DNA of 64,000 nucleotides from Pricia mediterranea (GCF_032248455.1 NZ_JAVTTP010000001.1:2044501-2108500), one strand, 5' to 3'; positions 45,496 to 55,257 are shown, counted from the first letter of the stretch. The notes: generated by a model not told the origin, from the sequence alone. A program made the numbers and translations.

Positions 45496-46594
45496 AGCGA
45501 CCGAGACCGTTCTTGAAATCGACCTGCGGGCCTTAGAACACAATTACCGGTATTTAAAAGGAAGGCTAAGACCGGAAACCCGATTTTTAGGGGTAGTAAA
45601 GGCCTTTGCCTATGGAAGTGACTCGGTCGCGATCGCCAAAAAACTGGAAGCCCTAGGGGCGGACTACCTTGCCGTTGCCTACGCCAAAGAAGGAATGGTA
45701 CTTCGGGATGCCGGTATCCGAACTCGGATTTTAGTACTGCATCCTTTACCGATCAGCTTCGATGCCATTATCGAGCACGGTATGGAGCCAAGCCTGTATT
45801 CCCGTAAAATTTTAAGGGAATTTCTGGAAGCCGCGAAAAGGAAATCCCAAACGGACTATCCCATACATCTCAAGTTCAATACAGGGCTCAATCGAATAGG
45901 GTTTACAGGTCATGACGTAGATTTTATTGTCCAACACCTAAATGCCAGGGAGGAGGTTGGGGTAGTTTCCTATTTTTCGCATTTGGCGGCCTCCGAAGAC
46001 CTGAACCAACGCGATTTTACACAAAAACAGATCGCCATCTTTGAAGGAATATCCCTGGAAATCAATAAAAAGTTGGATGCCCGGCCTTTCCGACATTTGT
46101 TGAACACCTCGGGTATTATCAATTACCATGAATACCAGTACGATATGGTCCGTAGCGGAATCGGCCTTTACGGATTCGGCAACAGTCCCAAAATCGATGT
46201 CCAGCTCCGGCCCGTGGCCACCCTGAAAACCGTGATTTCCCAGATACACCGAATTGAATCCGGGGAAAGCGTTAGCTATAATCGGGGGTATATCGCCACT
46301 TCGCCCCGGTTGATCGCGACCCTACCCATCGGCCATGCGGACGGAATCGGCAGGCAATACGGCAAGGGGAAAGCCCATGTTACCATCCAAGGGAAAAAAG
46401 CGCCCATTGTAGGAAATGTGTGCATGGACATGATTATGGTAGATGTAACCGGCATCGATTGCAGAGAGGGCGACCAGGTCATCGTTTTCGGAGGCCATCA
46501 TACCGCGCAATCATTCGCAAAGGATGCCGCTACTATCTCCTACGAGATTTTAACTGCAATCTCCCAACGGGTAAAACGGGTCGTTCTCACGTAA
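45488..46594 (+). CDS. alr: Alanine racemase
   Basis: PLP-dependent racemase of 368 residues making D-alanine for peptidoglycan. The PLP lysine is Lys38 (GVVKAFAYGSD), the opposite-face tyrosine lies in SVSYNRGYIA, and GNVCMDMIMVDV forms the C-terminal catalytic region. Starts inside tdk (8-base overlap). Confidence 0.96.
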   Translation: MPKATETVLEIDLRALEHNYRYLKGRLRPETRFLGVVKAFAYGSDSVAIAKKLEALGADYLAVAYAKEGMVLRDAGIRTRILVLHPLPISFDAIIEHGMEPSLYSRKILREFLEAAKRKSQTDYPIHLKFNTGLNRIGFTGHDVDFIVQHLNAREEVGVVSYFSHLAASEDLNQRDFTQKQIAIFEGISLEINKKLDARPFRHLLNTSGIINYHEYQYDMVRSGIGLYGFGNSPKIDVQLRPVATLKTVISQIHRIESGESVSYNRGYIATSPRLIATLPIGHADGIGRQYGKGKAHVTIQGKKAPIVGNVCMDMIMVDVTGIDCREGDQVIVFGGHHTAQSFAKDAATISYEILTAISQRVKRVVLT

Positions 46595-46682
46595 CAAATG
46601 TCTGCCGAGATCTCGCATTACTTCCTTTTATTCACTACTTTGCGGCAGTTTAAACAATCAATCCTTTAAAAAATCAAAAACC

Positions 46683-47096
46683 ATGTGGAAAGAATTTAAG
46701 AATTTTATCATGACCGGCAACGTCATTGATCTGGCAGTCGCCGTAATCCTGGCAGGTGCCGTGGGACTTGTTGTCAACGGATTCGTAAATGACATCATGA
46801 TGCCCGTTGTCGGCTATTTTGCAGGGGGAATGGATTTCTCGGAGATGAAAGTAGTTTTGTCCGAAGCCATCGTCGCCGCCGACGGAACCGTGGAAAAACC
46901 AGAAAGTGCCGTTCGTTATGGAGCTTGGGTCAATTCGATCATCAATCTGATTATCGTCGGGTTCGTGCTATTCATGATCGTGAGGTCGTACAATAAGGTG
47001 CGCGAGCCGGAGCCAGAGCCCAAAGCCGCGCCTAAAGGTCCGACCACCGAAGAATTGCTTATTGAAATCCGCGATGAATTGAAAAAGCAAAATTAA
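46683..47096 (+). CDS. mscL: Large-conductance mechanosensitive channel
   Basis: A 137-residue MscL. It has an N-terminal amphipathic helix (MWKEFKNFIMTGNVIDLAVAV), TM1 with the gate residues AVILAGAVGLVVNGFVND, TM2 (SIINLIIVGFVLFMIV) and a charged C-terminal bundle helix. Releases solutes on osmotic down-shock. Possibly read through from tdk-alr; ends at a terminator. Confidence 0.97.
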   Translation: MWKEFKNFIMTGNVIDLAVAVILAGAVGLVVNGFVNDIMMPVVGYFAGGMDFSEMKVVLSEAIVAADGTVEKPESAVRYGAWVNSIINLIIVGFVLFMIVRSYNKVREPEPEPKAAPKGPTTEELLIEIRDELKKQN

Positions 47097-47154
47097 CCGC
47101 ATACGTGTTCCGCGTTTTACCGGGACAACACCGCTACATCATGCACTAATATTT

Positions 47155-47196
47155 AATCGCCTGTAGGACTTCGCAAGTTCTTTGGGCGATTTTTTT
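47155..47196 (+). terminator. Rho-independent terminator after mscL
   Basis: Outer stem AATCGCC (47155-47161) with GGCGATT (47185-47191), inner stem GGACTT/AAGTTC, then T6. Confidence 0.9.
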
Positions 47197-47486
47197 ATAG
47201 GAACCTGTTGTTGAAAATAGGCCATTTGCCTTAACATTCAGAGCGGTAGGTGCCAGCGATTAATGGGGGCAAATTGTGAACTTTTGGAGATATAACTGAC
47301 TGAATGATAAGCTAATGGAGTCCTCCACCATAAGCTAGGCTATTTCACCCTTACAGGGCCTCAATGGCTTTCGCATGGAAAGTTTGGCCACCTGAGTCCT
47401 GACTCCTCGAACAATGAAGTGTAATCCCGTCCCTTTGTTGTAAAAACAACATTTTGTTATATTCCTCTGCTTTTAAACCTAATTGC
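47197..47486. other. Gene-free stretch upstream of asd
   Basis: No credible frame. Contains a small GTTGT-aaa-ACAAC hairpin near 47438-47450. Nothing else recognised before the asd promoter. Confidence 0.4.
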
Positions 47487-47517
47487 TTGCCCAATAGTAA
47501 GCATTGAATTACATTTG
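47487..47517 (+). promoter_or_regulatory. Two-part promoter of asd (TTG-N20-TACATTTG)
   Basis: -33 TTG at 47487-47489 and -7 TACATTTG at 47510-47517 with 20 bases between, the best match in the window to the Bacteroidota TTTG-N19/21-TAnnTTTG consensus. ATG follows 20 bases later. Confidence 0.75.
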
Positions 47518-47537
47518 TTCCTTAAAATTCGATTCAG

Positions 47538-48527
47538 ATGAAAGTAGCTGTTGTTGGGGCCACCGGAATGGTTGGTGAAGTGATGCTAAGGGTATTGGCC
47601 GAGCGTAAATTTCCGATTACAGACCTGCTCTTGGTCGCCTCGGAACGTTCTGTGGGCAAAAAACTATCGTATAGAGACAAAGATTACATCATAATAGGTT
47701 TGTCGGATGCCGTAGCGGCACGCCCCGATATTGCCATTTTTTCTGCCGGTGGGGACACGTCTTTGGAATGGGCACCCAAATTCGCGGACGCGGGTACTAC
47801 GGTCATCGATAACAGTTCCGCTTGGCGGATGGATCCGGACAAAAAATTGGTGGTTCCCGAAATCAACGCATCCACCTTGACCAAAATGGATAAAATTATC
47901 GCCAACCCCAATTGCTCTACCATTCAATTGGTCATGGCCTTGGCTCCCCTACATTACAAATACAAGATGAAGCGGGCCATCGTCTCAACATACCAATCGG
48001 TATCAGGAACAGGGGTGAAAGCCGTTATTCAGCTGGATAACGAGACGGCCGGCGTACAGGGAGAAATGGCCTATCCGTACCCAATCAACCGCAATGCGCT
48101 GCCGCATTGCGATGTTTTTATGGAAAACGGATATACCAAGGAAGAAATGAAACTCGCCCGCGAACCCCAAAAGATATTGGACGACCGCAGCTTTTCTATC
48201 AGTGCTACCGCCGTACGCATTCCAACCTCCGGGGGTCACTCGGAGTCGGTCAACGTAGAGTTCCATCATGATTTTGACCTCAATGAGGTCCGTCAAATAC
48301 TGAACGACACCCCCGGGGTAACGGTTCAGGACAATCCCGATACCAACACTTACCCCATGCCCATCTACGCGCATGACAAAGATGAGGTATTCGTAGGCCG
48401 CATCCGCCGCGATGAATCCAATCGCAACACCCTGAACATGTGGATCGTATCTGACAACCTTCGCAAAGGAGCGGCTACCAATGCGGTTCAGATAGCGGAA
48501 TACTTGGTAAAAAACAAGTTGGTTTAA
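47538..48527 (+). CDS. asd: Aspartate-semialdehyde dehydrogenase
   Basis: NADPH enzyme of 329 residues reducing aspartyl phosphate to the semialdehyde for lysine, methionine and threonine synthesis. The Rossmann motif VVGATGMVG is at 5-13, the nucleophile is Cys126 (NPNCSTIQL), and the substrate/His region IPTSGGHSESVNVEF is present. Normal length, own promoter. Confidence 0.97.
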   Translation: MKVAVVGATGMVGEVMLRVLAERKFPITDLLLVASERSVGKKLSYRDKDYIIIGLSDAVAARPDIAIFSAGGDTSLEWAPKFADAGTTVIDNSSAWRMDPDKKLVVPEINASTLTKMDKIIANPNCSTIQLVMALAPLHYKYKMKRAIVSTYQSVSGTGVKAVIQLDNETAGVQGEMAYPYPINRNALPHCDVFMENGYTKEEMKLAREPQKILDDRSFSISATAVRIPTSGGHSESVNVEFHHDFDLNEVRQILNDTPGVTVQDNPDTNTYPMPIYAHDKDEVFVGRIRRDESNRNTLNMWIVSDNLRKGAATNAVQIAEYLVKNKLV

Positions 48528-48565
48528 GGCACAGTTTCCCATTGAAATTTTTTAGTCCACACCAG

Positions 48566-48615
48566 TACGGACACGGCGTGAAGCAACTTCGCACCACCGT
48601 ACCCATGTGTCCGTA
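48566..48615 (+). repeat. Long inverted repeat after asd
   Basis: TACGGACAC (48566-48574) and GTGTCCGTA (48607-48615) form a perfect 9-bp stem. Inside, GTGAAG and CTTCGCAC can form a second stem. No T run. Confidence 0.65.
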
Positions 48616-48702
48616 ATACGACATAGTCCGACCTAGAAAGTGCGTCACTACTCTATTTTCTAAATATTCGGTTAAAATCTTCCTGCCTCCGTGGGGTATT
48701 GC

Positions 48703-48710
48703 TAATTTTA
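48703..48710 (+). promoter_or_regulatory. -7 box TAATTTTA of the prolyl oligopeptidase gene
   Basis: TAnnTTTA ending 18 bases before ATG 48729. Confidence 0.5.
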
Positions 48711-48728
48711 GCGCTTTAATTCATCGAA

Positions 48729-50885
48729 ATGAAAAAATTAATTGTTGTGGCTGCCATGGCCAACCTGCTTATGGCCTGTCAATCCGAATCCCAAAAACAG
48801 AACATCGCAGTGAACTATCCCGATACCAAAAGAGTCGATTCCACGGATACTTATTTCGATACCGAAGTAAAAGACCCCTACCGCTGGCTCGAAGACGACC
48901 GAAGTGCGCAAACCGAAGCCTGGGTCAAGGCCGAAAACGAAGTGACTTTCGGTTATCTGGAAGAGATTCCCTTTCGCGATGCCCTGAGAAATCGGTTGGA
49001 AAAGCTCTGGAATTATGAGAAACTGGGCTCCCCCTTCAAGGAGGGGGATTACACCTACTTTTACAAAAACGACGGCCTGCAGGATCAATACGTCGTGTAC
49101 AGACAAAAGAACGACGCGGCCCCGGAAGTGTTTTTAGATCCGAACACCTTTTCCGATGACGGAACCACCTCCCTTGCAGGCCTGAGCTTTACCAAAGACG
49201 GATCCTTGGCCGGATACTTAATTTCCGAGGGCGGCAGCGATTGGCGCAAGGCCATCGTTATTGACACCGAAACCAAGGAGATTGTCGAAGATACCCTGAC
49301 CGACATCAAATTCAGCGGGTTGGCATGGAAAGGCAACGAGGGTTTTTACTATTCCAGCTACGACAAGCCCGAAGGCAGCGAACTCTCGACGAAGACAGAC
49401 CGGCACAAGTTATATTTTCACAAGCTGGGCACCTCACAACAAGAAGACCGATTGGTATATGGGGGTGGTCCCGACGAGAAGCACCGGTATATTGGGGCTT
49501 CCGTGAGCGAAGACCAACGTTATCTGACCCTTTCCGCGGCCACCTCGACCTCGGGGAATAAATTGTTCATTCAAGACCTGCAAGACCCGAACGGACAACT
49601 CGTTCCCATTGTTGGGGATACGGATTCGGACAACTACCTCATCGATAACGTCGGTTCGAAACTTTATATCGTCACAAACCGCGACGCGCCGAACAAAAAA
49701 ATAGTTACGGTCGATGCCGCGGAGCCCTCACCTGACAACTGGAAGGATTTTATCCCGGAAACCGAAAACGTGCTTGCCCCGAGTACCGGGGGCGGCTACT
49801 TTTTTACGGAATATATGGTCGATGCCGTATCCAAGGTGATGCAATATGATTATGAGGGCAAGATGATCCGGGAAATAAAGCTTCCTGGGGTCGGTAGCGC
49901 ATCCGGATTTGGGGGCAAGAAAGAGGATACGGAGTTCTATTTCTATTTCACCAATTATATCACTCCGGGATCATCCTACAAATACAATGTGAAGAGCGGC
50001 GAATACGAGCTTTACTGGAAACCGGATATCGATTTTAATCCTGATGAATACGAGTCGAAGCAGGTATTTTATACCTCGAAGGACGGAACGAAAATCCCCA
50101 TGATCATCACCCACAAAAAGGGATTGGAGCTGAACGGTAAAAACCCCACCCTCTTGTACGCCTATGGAGGATTTAACATCAGCATCACTCCCTCTTTCAG
50201 TATAGCCAACACCGTTTGGATGGAGCAGGGCGGTATCTATGCCGTACCCAACATCCGTGGCGGAGGCGAATACGGTAAAAAATGGCATGAGGAGGGCATC
50301 AAAATGAAGAAACAAAACGTTTTTGATGACTTTATCGCCGCAGCCGAATACCTGATAGAAAACAACTATACGACATCGGATTATTTAGCGATTCGCGGTG
50401 GAAGTAACGGCGGGCTCTTAGTGGGGGCAACGATGACGCAACGACCCGATTTGATGCAAGTAGCGCTCCCCGCGGTCGGGGTGATGGACATGCTGCGCTA
50501 TCACACCTTTACGGCCGGGGCTGGCTGGGCCTACGACTACGGTACAGTGGAAGATAGCCAGGAAATGTTCCACTACCTCAAAGGCTATTCCCCCGTGCAC
50601 AATATTGAGGCAGGTACCGAGTACCCCGCCACGCTTATCACCACCGGCGACCACGACGACCGGGTCGTACCCGCCCACAGTTTTAAGTTTGCGGCCGAGC
50701 TGCAGCACAAACAGACAGGCGACAACCCTGTTTTGATTCGTATCGAGACGAACGCCGGTCACGGGGCCGGGACCCCGGTAAGCAAGACCATCGAGCAGTA
50801 TGCTGACATCTTCGGGTTTACTTTTTACAATATGGGATTCGGGGAATTGCCGAACCAGTCGATATTGAAAAAGTTCAAAGATTAA
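48729..50885 (+). CDS. Prolyl oligopeptidase family protein (S9A), lipoprotein
   Basis: Serine peptidase of 718 residues with lipoprotein signal LLMAC (Cys17), so it is probably anchored at the envelope. A seven-bladed beta-propeller (about 70-430) is followed by the hydrolase domain. Nucleophile Ser559 (RGGSNGG), Asp in GDHDDRVVP and His in NAGHGAG complete the triad. It cuts short peptides after proline. The N-terminal [20 protein letters not shown] matches the family. Confidence 0.95.
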   Translation: MKKLIVVAAMANLLMACQSESQKQNIAVNYPDTKRVDSTDTYFDTEVKDPYRWLEDDRSAQTEAWVKAENEVTFGYLEEIPFRDALRNRLEKLWNYEKLGSPFKEGDYTYFYKNDGLQDQYVVYRQKNDAAPEVFLDPNTFSDDGTTSLAGLSFTKDGSLAGYLISEGGSDWRKAIVIDTETKEIVEDTLTDIKFSGLAWKGNEGFYYSSYDKPEGSELSTKTDRHKLYFHKLGTSQQEDRLVYGGGPDEKHRYIGASVSEDQRYLTLSAATSTSGNKLFIQDLQDPNGQLVPIVGDTDSDNYLIDNVGSKLYIVTNRDAPNKKIVTVDAAEPSPDNWKDFIPETENVLAPSTGGGYFFTEYMVDAVSKVMQYDYEGKMIREIKLPGVGSASGFGGKKEDTEFYFYFTNYITPGSSYKYNVKSGEYELYWKPDIDFNPDEYESKQVFYTSKDGTKIPMIITHKKGLELNGKNPTLLYAYGGFNISITPSFSIANTVWMEQGGIYAVPNIRGGGEYGKKWHEEGIKMKKQNVFDDFIAAAEYLIENNYTTSDYLAIRGGSNGGLLVGATMTQRPDLMQVALPAVGVMDMLRYHTFTAGAGWAYDYGTVEDSQEMFHYLKGYSPVHNIEAGTEYPATLITTGDHDDRVVPAHSFKFAAELQHKQTGDNPVLIRIETNAGHGAGTPVSKTIEQYADIFGFTFYNMGFGELPNQSILKKFKD

Positions 50886-50967
50886 TTTTTTGAACATCGA
50901 TATTTTGGCGGAAAATACGTTTCTTACGGGATGGATTTTTTATAGTCCCAAAAACGTGCAGCTGTAA

Positions 50968-51954
50968 ATGTTACACCTAGACCATGTTTCGTTTTCCTAT
51001 GCCGACGGTGTACCCGTATTGGAGAACATCGATTTCAAGGTGGCCAAAGGGGAACATGTTTCGATTATCGGAGAAAGCGGCTGTGGTAAAAGTACGCTCT
51101 TAAAAATTGTGTATGGTCTGTTGCACATCGAAATCGGCGAGGTACATTGGAACAACGTCCAGGTCATGGGGCCTTCCTACAATCTGGTGCCCGGGGAGCC
51201 CAACATGAAGTACCTCTCCCAAGAGTTTGATCTGATGCCCTACACCACGGTCAAGGAGAACGTCGGCGAGTTTCTCTCCGTTTTTGAACCCGAAGAAATG
51301 CAGTTTCGTATCCAAGAGCTCTTGGACATGTTGCAGATGACCGACTTCGCCGACACCAAGGTTAGACATCTCAGCGGAGGGCAGCAACAAAGGGTGGCCC
51401 TTGCCCGGGTGCTGGCCCAAGAGCCCGAGGTCTTGTTATTGGATGAACCTTTCAGCCACATCGACAACTTTCGAAAGAACCAATTGCGCAGAAATCTGTT
51501 CGGTTATTTAAAGCGTAAAAATATTACCATACTAACCGCCACCCACGACCCCTTGGACATCTTGCCCTTTGCTGACCGGATCATGGTGTTAAGGGACAGG
51601 AATATCATTGCAACGGATACTCCCAAAAAACTTTACGAACACCCCAAAGACCTGTATATCGCCTCCATGTTCGGGGAAGCAAACAAAATACCCGTCAACA
51701 TCGTAAAATCATATGCCGACACCAAACGCAGAATTATCGTATACGCCCATGAATTCAAGGTTTCAGATCAATCGGGACTCGAGGTAATTGTGAAAGAGGC
51801 CTTTTATATGGGACATCACTACATGATTGTCGCGGCCTATGAGGGACAGGATGTTTATTTTCACCACCATAGTCCCTTCGACAGCGGGAAGGTCGTTTTT
51901 CTGAACGTTTCCATCGAGACCCTTAACCAAAGAATCCCGGATATTTTATCATGA
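50968..51954 (+). CDS. ABC transporter ATP-binding protein
   Basis: ATPase subunit of 328 residues. Walker A GESGCGKS at 35-42, Q-loop YLSQEFDLMPY, signature LSGGQQQRVALARVLAQ, Walker B EVLLLDEPFSHID and H-loop TATHDP are intact. About 90 residues beyond the ATPase core form a TOBE-like extension, as in spermidine/sulfate-type importers. No permease or binding protein gene is near, so its partners lie elsewhere and the substrate is unknown. Confidence 0.93.
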   Translation: MLHLDHVSFSYADGVPVLENIDFKVAKGEHVSIIGESGCGKSTLLKIVYGLLHIEIGEVHWNNVQVMGPSYNLVPGEPNMKYLSQEFDLMPYTTVKENVGEFLSVFEPEEMQFRIQELLDMLQMTDFADTKVRHLSGGQQQRVALARVLAQEPEVLLLDEPFSHIDNFRKNQLRRNLFGYLKRKNITILTATHDPLDILPFADRIMVLRDRNIIATDTPKKLYEHPKDLYIASMFGEANKIPVNIVKSYADTKRRIIVYAHEFKVSDQSGLEVIVKEAFYMGHHYMIVAAYEGQDVYFHHHSPFDSGKVVFLNVSIETLNQRIPDILS

Positions 51955-51958
51955 AACG

Positions 51959-52018
51959 AGCATGAACAAATTTGAAAAATTTGTTCACCAAAGGTGATGT
52001 TTAAAATTTTTCATGCGA
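51959..52018. repeat. Nested inverted repeats between ABC ATPase gene and arfB
   Basis: An outer imperfect pair (GCATGAACAAATTTGAAA against the complement of TTTAAAATTTTTCATGC) encloses a perfect 9-bp hairpin GAACAAATT/AATTTGTTC (51964-51972, 51978-51986) and a small CACC-aaa-GGTG hairpin. The outer and inner forms exclude each other. Confidence 0.6.
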
Positions 52019-52090
52019 GAGCGCAGCGGTTACATACGTTCTCAATTTTTTAATTAGCTTATCTCTAAATAATTAAAAACATTTAAATGT

Positions 52091-52495
52091 ATGAAAAAGA
52101 AGACAGCCCTTCAGGAACTGGAGTTTAAGGCGGTCAGGAGCGGTGGGGCCGGTGGACAGCACGTGAATAAGGTGTCCACCAAGATAGAGCTCAGCTTTGA
52201 CGTCGAAAACTCACAGGCCCTTTCCCGAAATCAAAAAGAGCGTCTTTACCGTCAGCTGGGGACTAGGTTGACCAAGGACCACGTACTACACTTGGCTTGC
52301 GAGGAGACCCGAAGCCAACATCGGAACAAAGACCTGGTCATCAAAAGGTTTTTTGAAACGATGCGTGCCGAGCTGCGGGTCCCTAAGGTACGTCAAAGGA
52401 CAAAGCCAAAACGCTCTGCTATAGAAAAACGCCTCAAATCAAAAAAGCGAAACGCCGAAAAGAAGGCGCGACGGCAAAAACCGAAGCGGGAATAA
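52091..52495 (+). CDS. arfB: Alternative ribosome-rescue peptidyl-tRNA hydrolase
   Basis: ArfB/YaeJ protein of 134 residues that frees stalled ribosomes without a stop codon. Catalytic GGQ at 21-23 (RSGGAGGQHVNKVSTK) and the basic C-terminal tail (RRQKPKRE preceded by KKRNAEKKA) that enters the mRNA channel are both present. Confidence 0.95.
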   Translation: MKKKTALQELEFKAVRSGGAGGQHVNKVSTKIELSFDVENSQALSRNQKERLYRQLGTRLTKDHVLHLACEETRSQHRNKDLVIKRFFETMRAELRVPKVRQRTKPKRSAIEKRLKSKKRNAEKKARRQKPKRE

Positions 52496-52516
52496 AACCC
52501 GTATTCTAAAATCAAC

Positions 52517-52524
52517 TACATTTA
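52517..52524 (+). promoter_or_regulatory. -7 box TACATTTA before the OMP-like gene
   Basis: TAnnTTTA, 33 bases before ATG 52558. Confidence 0.4.
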
Positions 52525-52557
52525 TGTGAGGAATTACAACCATAAGCCCTCAGATCC

Positions 52558-53130
52558 ATGAACATAAAAAGGACAACACTGCTCTTACTGTTATTTGGAC
52601 TGAACCTCTCCCTCTACGCCCAGGACACATCGGTCGACAAGTCCATTTTCGGGGTGCAGACAGGAGTCTTGGGATTGTGGATCCACAACGAAAGTAGATT
52701 GGTAGACCAGATTGCCCTACGGAGTGAGATCGGCCTGGATGCAGGCCTTTTCGGGGGTAGCCGTTACTACAACGGCACCGGGTTTTTGTTGATCCCGACC
52801 CTTACTCTCGAACCTCGATGGTACTACAACCTGAATAAAAGGAGCTCTCGATCACGTAACATCGATGCCAATGCAAGTAATTTTGTTTCGCTAAAAACCA
52901 GCTTATTGCCTGATTGGTTCGTGATATCGAACTATGATGATATCCAAGTCATCGATCAAATCACCATTATCCCCACCTGGGGCATCAAACGCAATATCGG
53001 ACCCCGTTTCAACTATGAGGCCGGATTAGGGATCGGGGATCGTTTTGCCTTTGCCAAAAGTGCCGGCTTTGCCGAAAACGAAGGCGAGGCCGCCGCCAAT
53101 CTGCATTTGCGAATCGGATACCGGATTTGA
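52558..53130 (+). CDS. Exported outer-membrane-barrel-like protein, unknown function
   Basis: A 190-residue protein with a signal peptide (hydrophobic 6-20, cleavage after LYAQ). The rest alternates polar and hydrophobic residues with many Gly/Tyr, ending LHLRIGYRI, a typical barrel C-terminus. Probably a small outer-membrane barrel. No family named. It follows arfB at 62 bases with its own possible promoter box. Confidence 0.75.
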   Translation: MNIKRTTLLLLLFGLNLSLYAQDTSVDKSIFGVQTGVLGLWIHNESRLVDQIALRSEIGLDAGLFGGSRYYNGTGFLLIPTLTLEPRWYYNLNKRSSRSRNIDANASNFVSLKTSLLPDWFVISNYDDIQVIDQITIIPTWGIKRNIGPRFNYEAGLGIGDRFAFAKSAGFAENEGEAAANLHLRIGYRI

Positions 53131-53391
53131 GCGTATCGGTGATGGGGTCCCGGGGCGAGAATCTCTGGTTCGGCACCAACAGCTACAATGGCCGGTTTTG
53201 GAGCCTCTTTCTGTTCCGCTCCGGCTCTACCCTGGCCGGAATCCTTCTTGCTGTGTCCAAGAACAACGAGGTCCCCGGTGGGCCAGTATCGCATAGGACG
53301 CATTGATAGGGCGGCTTCTAGCTTGTTGCCCTTCCTTTTTGCGCCCAAATGGATTCCGTTCTCCTGACCGTCGCTTTTGTCGCCCGGTACG
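53131..53391. other. GC-richer gene-free stretch
   Basis: About 260 bases between the OMP-like gene and the end of dinB. Several frames stay open because of base composition, but none shows recognisable protein features. No terminator seen. Confidence 0.4.
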
Positions 53392-54489
53392 CTATAATCC
53401 GAATCTCAGCTGAACCGATACCGATTTTTGGGGCGGTTTGTCTTCGTCCCCTGTATTGAGGTTGGACAGCGAGATGCCCAGTAAACGAACGGAGTTTTGA
53501 AGCTCTTCTTGGTACAGCAGTTGCCGGGCCGTCTCCAAAATCATTTCTTTGGCATCGATAAAATCGGGCAGCGTTTTGCTGCGCGTATTCAGGCTAAAAT
53601 CGCTGTACTTGATTTTCAGGGTCACCGTCTTGCCGGCAATTCCGGACTTCTTAAGCCGCCTTTCGATCTCTTTGGAGATATGCTCCAGGCGTTCGAGCAT
53701 AAAGATTTCGCTGCTGAGGTTTTCATTGAAGGTTCTTTCCGCCCCGACCGACTTTGGAATACGATGGGCCTTTACCTCGCTCATGTGAATCCCACGGACG
53801 ACATCATAATAGTACCTGCCATTTTTTCCAAAGTTTTCGGTCAAGGTTTCCAACGACTTTTTTTTCAGGTCTTTCCCTGTAAAAATGCCCAACCGGTACA
53901 TTTTATCGGCCGTTACCTTCCCCACCCCGTGGAACTTTCGGATTTCGAGCTGTTCAAGAAATGGCAGCACGTCTTCGGGGTCAATCGTTTTTTGTCCGTT
54001 GGGCTTGTTGATGTCACTGGCCACCTTGGCGATAAACTTGTTGATCGAAATCCCGGCGGAGGCGTTGAGTCCCGTTTCCTCCTTGATACGACGACGGATT
54101 AAACGGGCAATTTTGGTAGCCGAGGGGTTTTCCTGTTTATTTTCGGTCACATCAAGATAGGCCTCGTCCAAAGAGAGCGGCTCCACCAAATCGGTAAACT
54201 CATAAAAAATCTCCCGTACCTGTTTCGATATTTCCCGATAGCGGTCGAACCGGGCCTTGACAAATACCAAATCGGGACAGTTCCGTTTGGCAAAAACACT
54301 GCTCATGGCGCTGTGCACCCCGAATTTTCTGGCCTCATAGCTGGCCGCCGCCACCACGCCCCGCTGCGAACTTCCCCCGACCGCAATAGGTTTGCCCCGC
54401 AGATCAGGATTGTCCAATTGTTCTACCGAGGCGTAGAAGGCATCCATATCGACATGAATGATCTTTCGTAAGGGAAAATCTTCCTGCAT
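53392..54489 (-). CDS. dinB: DNA polymerase IV (Y family)
   Basis: Error-prone translesion polymerase of 365 residues. The metal-binding motifs HVDMDAFYASVEQ (Asp14, Asp16) and SLDEAYLDV are intact, followed by the thumb, the HhH region (KFHGVGKVTADKMYRLGI) and the little-finger domain. A C-terminal clamp-binding QxxLF-like motif is near the end (SVQLRFGL). The promoter box is only 4 bases upstream of ATG 54489. Divergent from the NAD(P)-binding protein gene. Confidence 0.96.
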   Translation of the reverse strand: MQEDFPLRKIIHVDMDAFYASVEQLDNPDLRGKPIAVGGSSQRGVVAAASYEARKFGVHSAMSSVFAKRNCPDLVFVKARFDRYREISKQVREIFYEFTDLVEPLSLDEAYLDVTENKQENPSATKIARLIRRRIKEETGLNASAGISINKFIAKVASDINKPNGQKTIDPEDVLPFLEQLEIRKFHGVGKVTADKMYRLGIFTGKDLKKKSLETLTENFGKNGRYYYDVVRGIHMSEVKAHRIPKSVGAERTFNENLSSEIFMLERLEHISKEIERRLKKSGIAGKTVTLKIKYSDFSLNTRSKTLPDFIDAKEMILETARQLLYQEELQNSVRLLGISLSNLNTGDEDKPPQKSVSVQLRFGL

Positions 54490-54493
54490 GTTG

Positions 54494-54501
54494 TAAATTT
54501 A
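54494..54501. promoter_or_regulatory. Palindromic box TAAATTTA between divergent dinB and NAD(P)-binding genes
   Basis: TAAATTTA reads as TAnnTTTA on both strands. It lies 4 bases from dinB ATG (minus) and 17 bases from ATG 54519 (plus), fitting a leaderless start one way and a normal leader the other. Confidence 0.5.
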
Positions 54502-54518
54502 TAACAAGTTTCACAAAA

Positions 54519-55184
54519 ATGAAGACCGCAATCATCTTGGGGGCGACCGGACTGACCGGTGGAAGGCTCCTTCGCCTTTTACTGGAAGACGACCGCTACG
54601 GAACAATAAAACTGTTCTCACGGTCGAGCGTGGCATTTTCCCATCCGAAGATGGAGGAACATCTGGGCGACCTCATGGACATGGAAGGATTTGCCGCCCA
54701 TTTTCACGCCGAGGAACTTTTTTGCTGCATCGGCACTACGAAGTCTAAGACCCCGGATCAAGAAGAATACAAAAATATAGATTACGGATTGCCCGTTCAT
54801 GCCGCCAAACACTGCAAAGAAAACGGGATAGGCACCTTTATCGTAATTTCCGCGCTCGGCGCCAATCCGAAAAGTTCCGTCTTTTACAACAGGGTCAAAG
54901 GGGAAATGGAGGAGGCCGTCCTGGCCGAGAATATTCCCAAAACCCATATACTGCAACCCTCGTTGATCGGGGGCAGGCGAAAAGAAAAACGATGGGGCGA
55001 ATGGATATTCAAGCAACTGATGAAGGTTGCCAATTTCGTTCTGGTCGGATCCCTGGAAAAATACCGGTCCATTCGACCGGAAGCCATCGCCGGAAGCATG
55101 GTATGGCTGGCGAACCACAAGTACGAAAAAAAACGCATTGAATCCGACGAGATAAAATATCTAGCGAAAATACTAAAACGGTAA
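54519..55184 (+). CDS. NAD(P)H-binding atypical SDR protein
   Basis: A 221-residue Rossmann protein (IILGATGLTGGRLLRLL) of the HTATIP2/atypical short-chain dehydrogenase type. The YNRVKGEME segment carries the Tyr-x3-Lys pair (Y-N-R-V-K). Cytosolic; substrate unknown. Divergent from dinB, with the CYTH gene 73 bases downstream. Confidence 0.88.
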   Translation: MKTAIILGATGLTGGRLLRLLLEDDRYGTIKLFSRSSVAFSHPKMEEHLGDLMDMEGFAAHFHAEELFCCIGTTKSKTPDQEEYKNIDYGLPVHAAKHCKENGIGTFIVISALGANPKSSVFYNRVKGEMEEAVLAENIPKTHILQPSLIGGRRKEKRWGEWIFKQLMKVANFVLVGSLEKYRSIRPEAIAGSMVWLANHKYEKKRIESDEIKYLAKILKR

Positions 55185-55232
55185 ACCTCCCTTGAATTCC
55201 TCTTATAACCGCGGTTCCCGGCGGAACTAAAA

Positions 55233-55240
55233 TAAGTTTA
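55233..55240 (+). promoter_or_regulatory. -7 box TAAGTTTA of the CYTH gene
   Basis: TAnnTTTA ending 17 bases before ATG 55258. Confidence 0.45.
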
Positions 55241-55257
55241 ATGCCAATCCATTTCGA

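Noticed and set aside
53013-53348. 111-residue minus-strand frame after the OMP-like gene
   Set aside because: Partly antisense to the gene end, Pro/Ala/Gly-rich text, no recognisable fold; left as non-coding.
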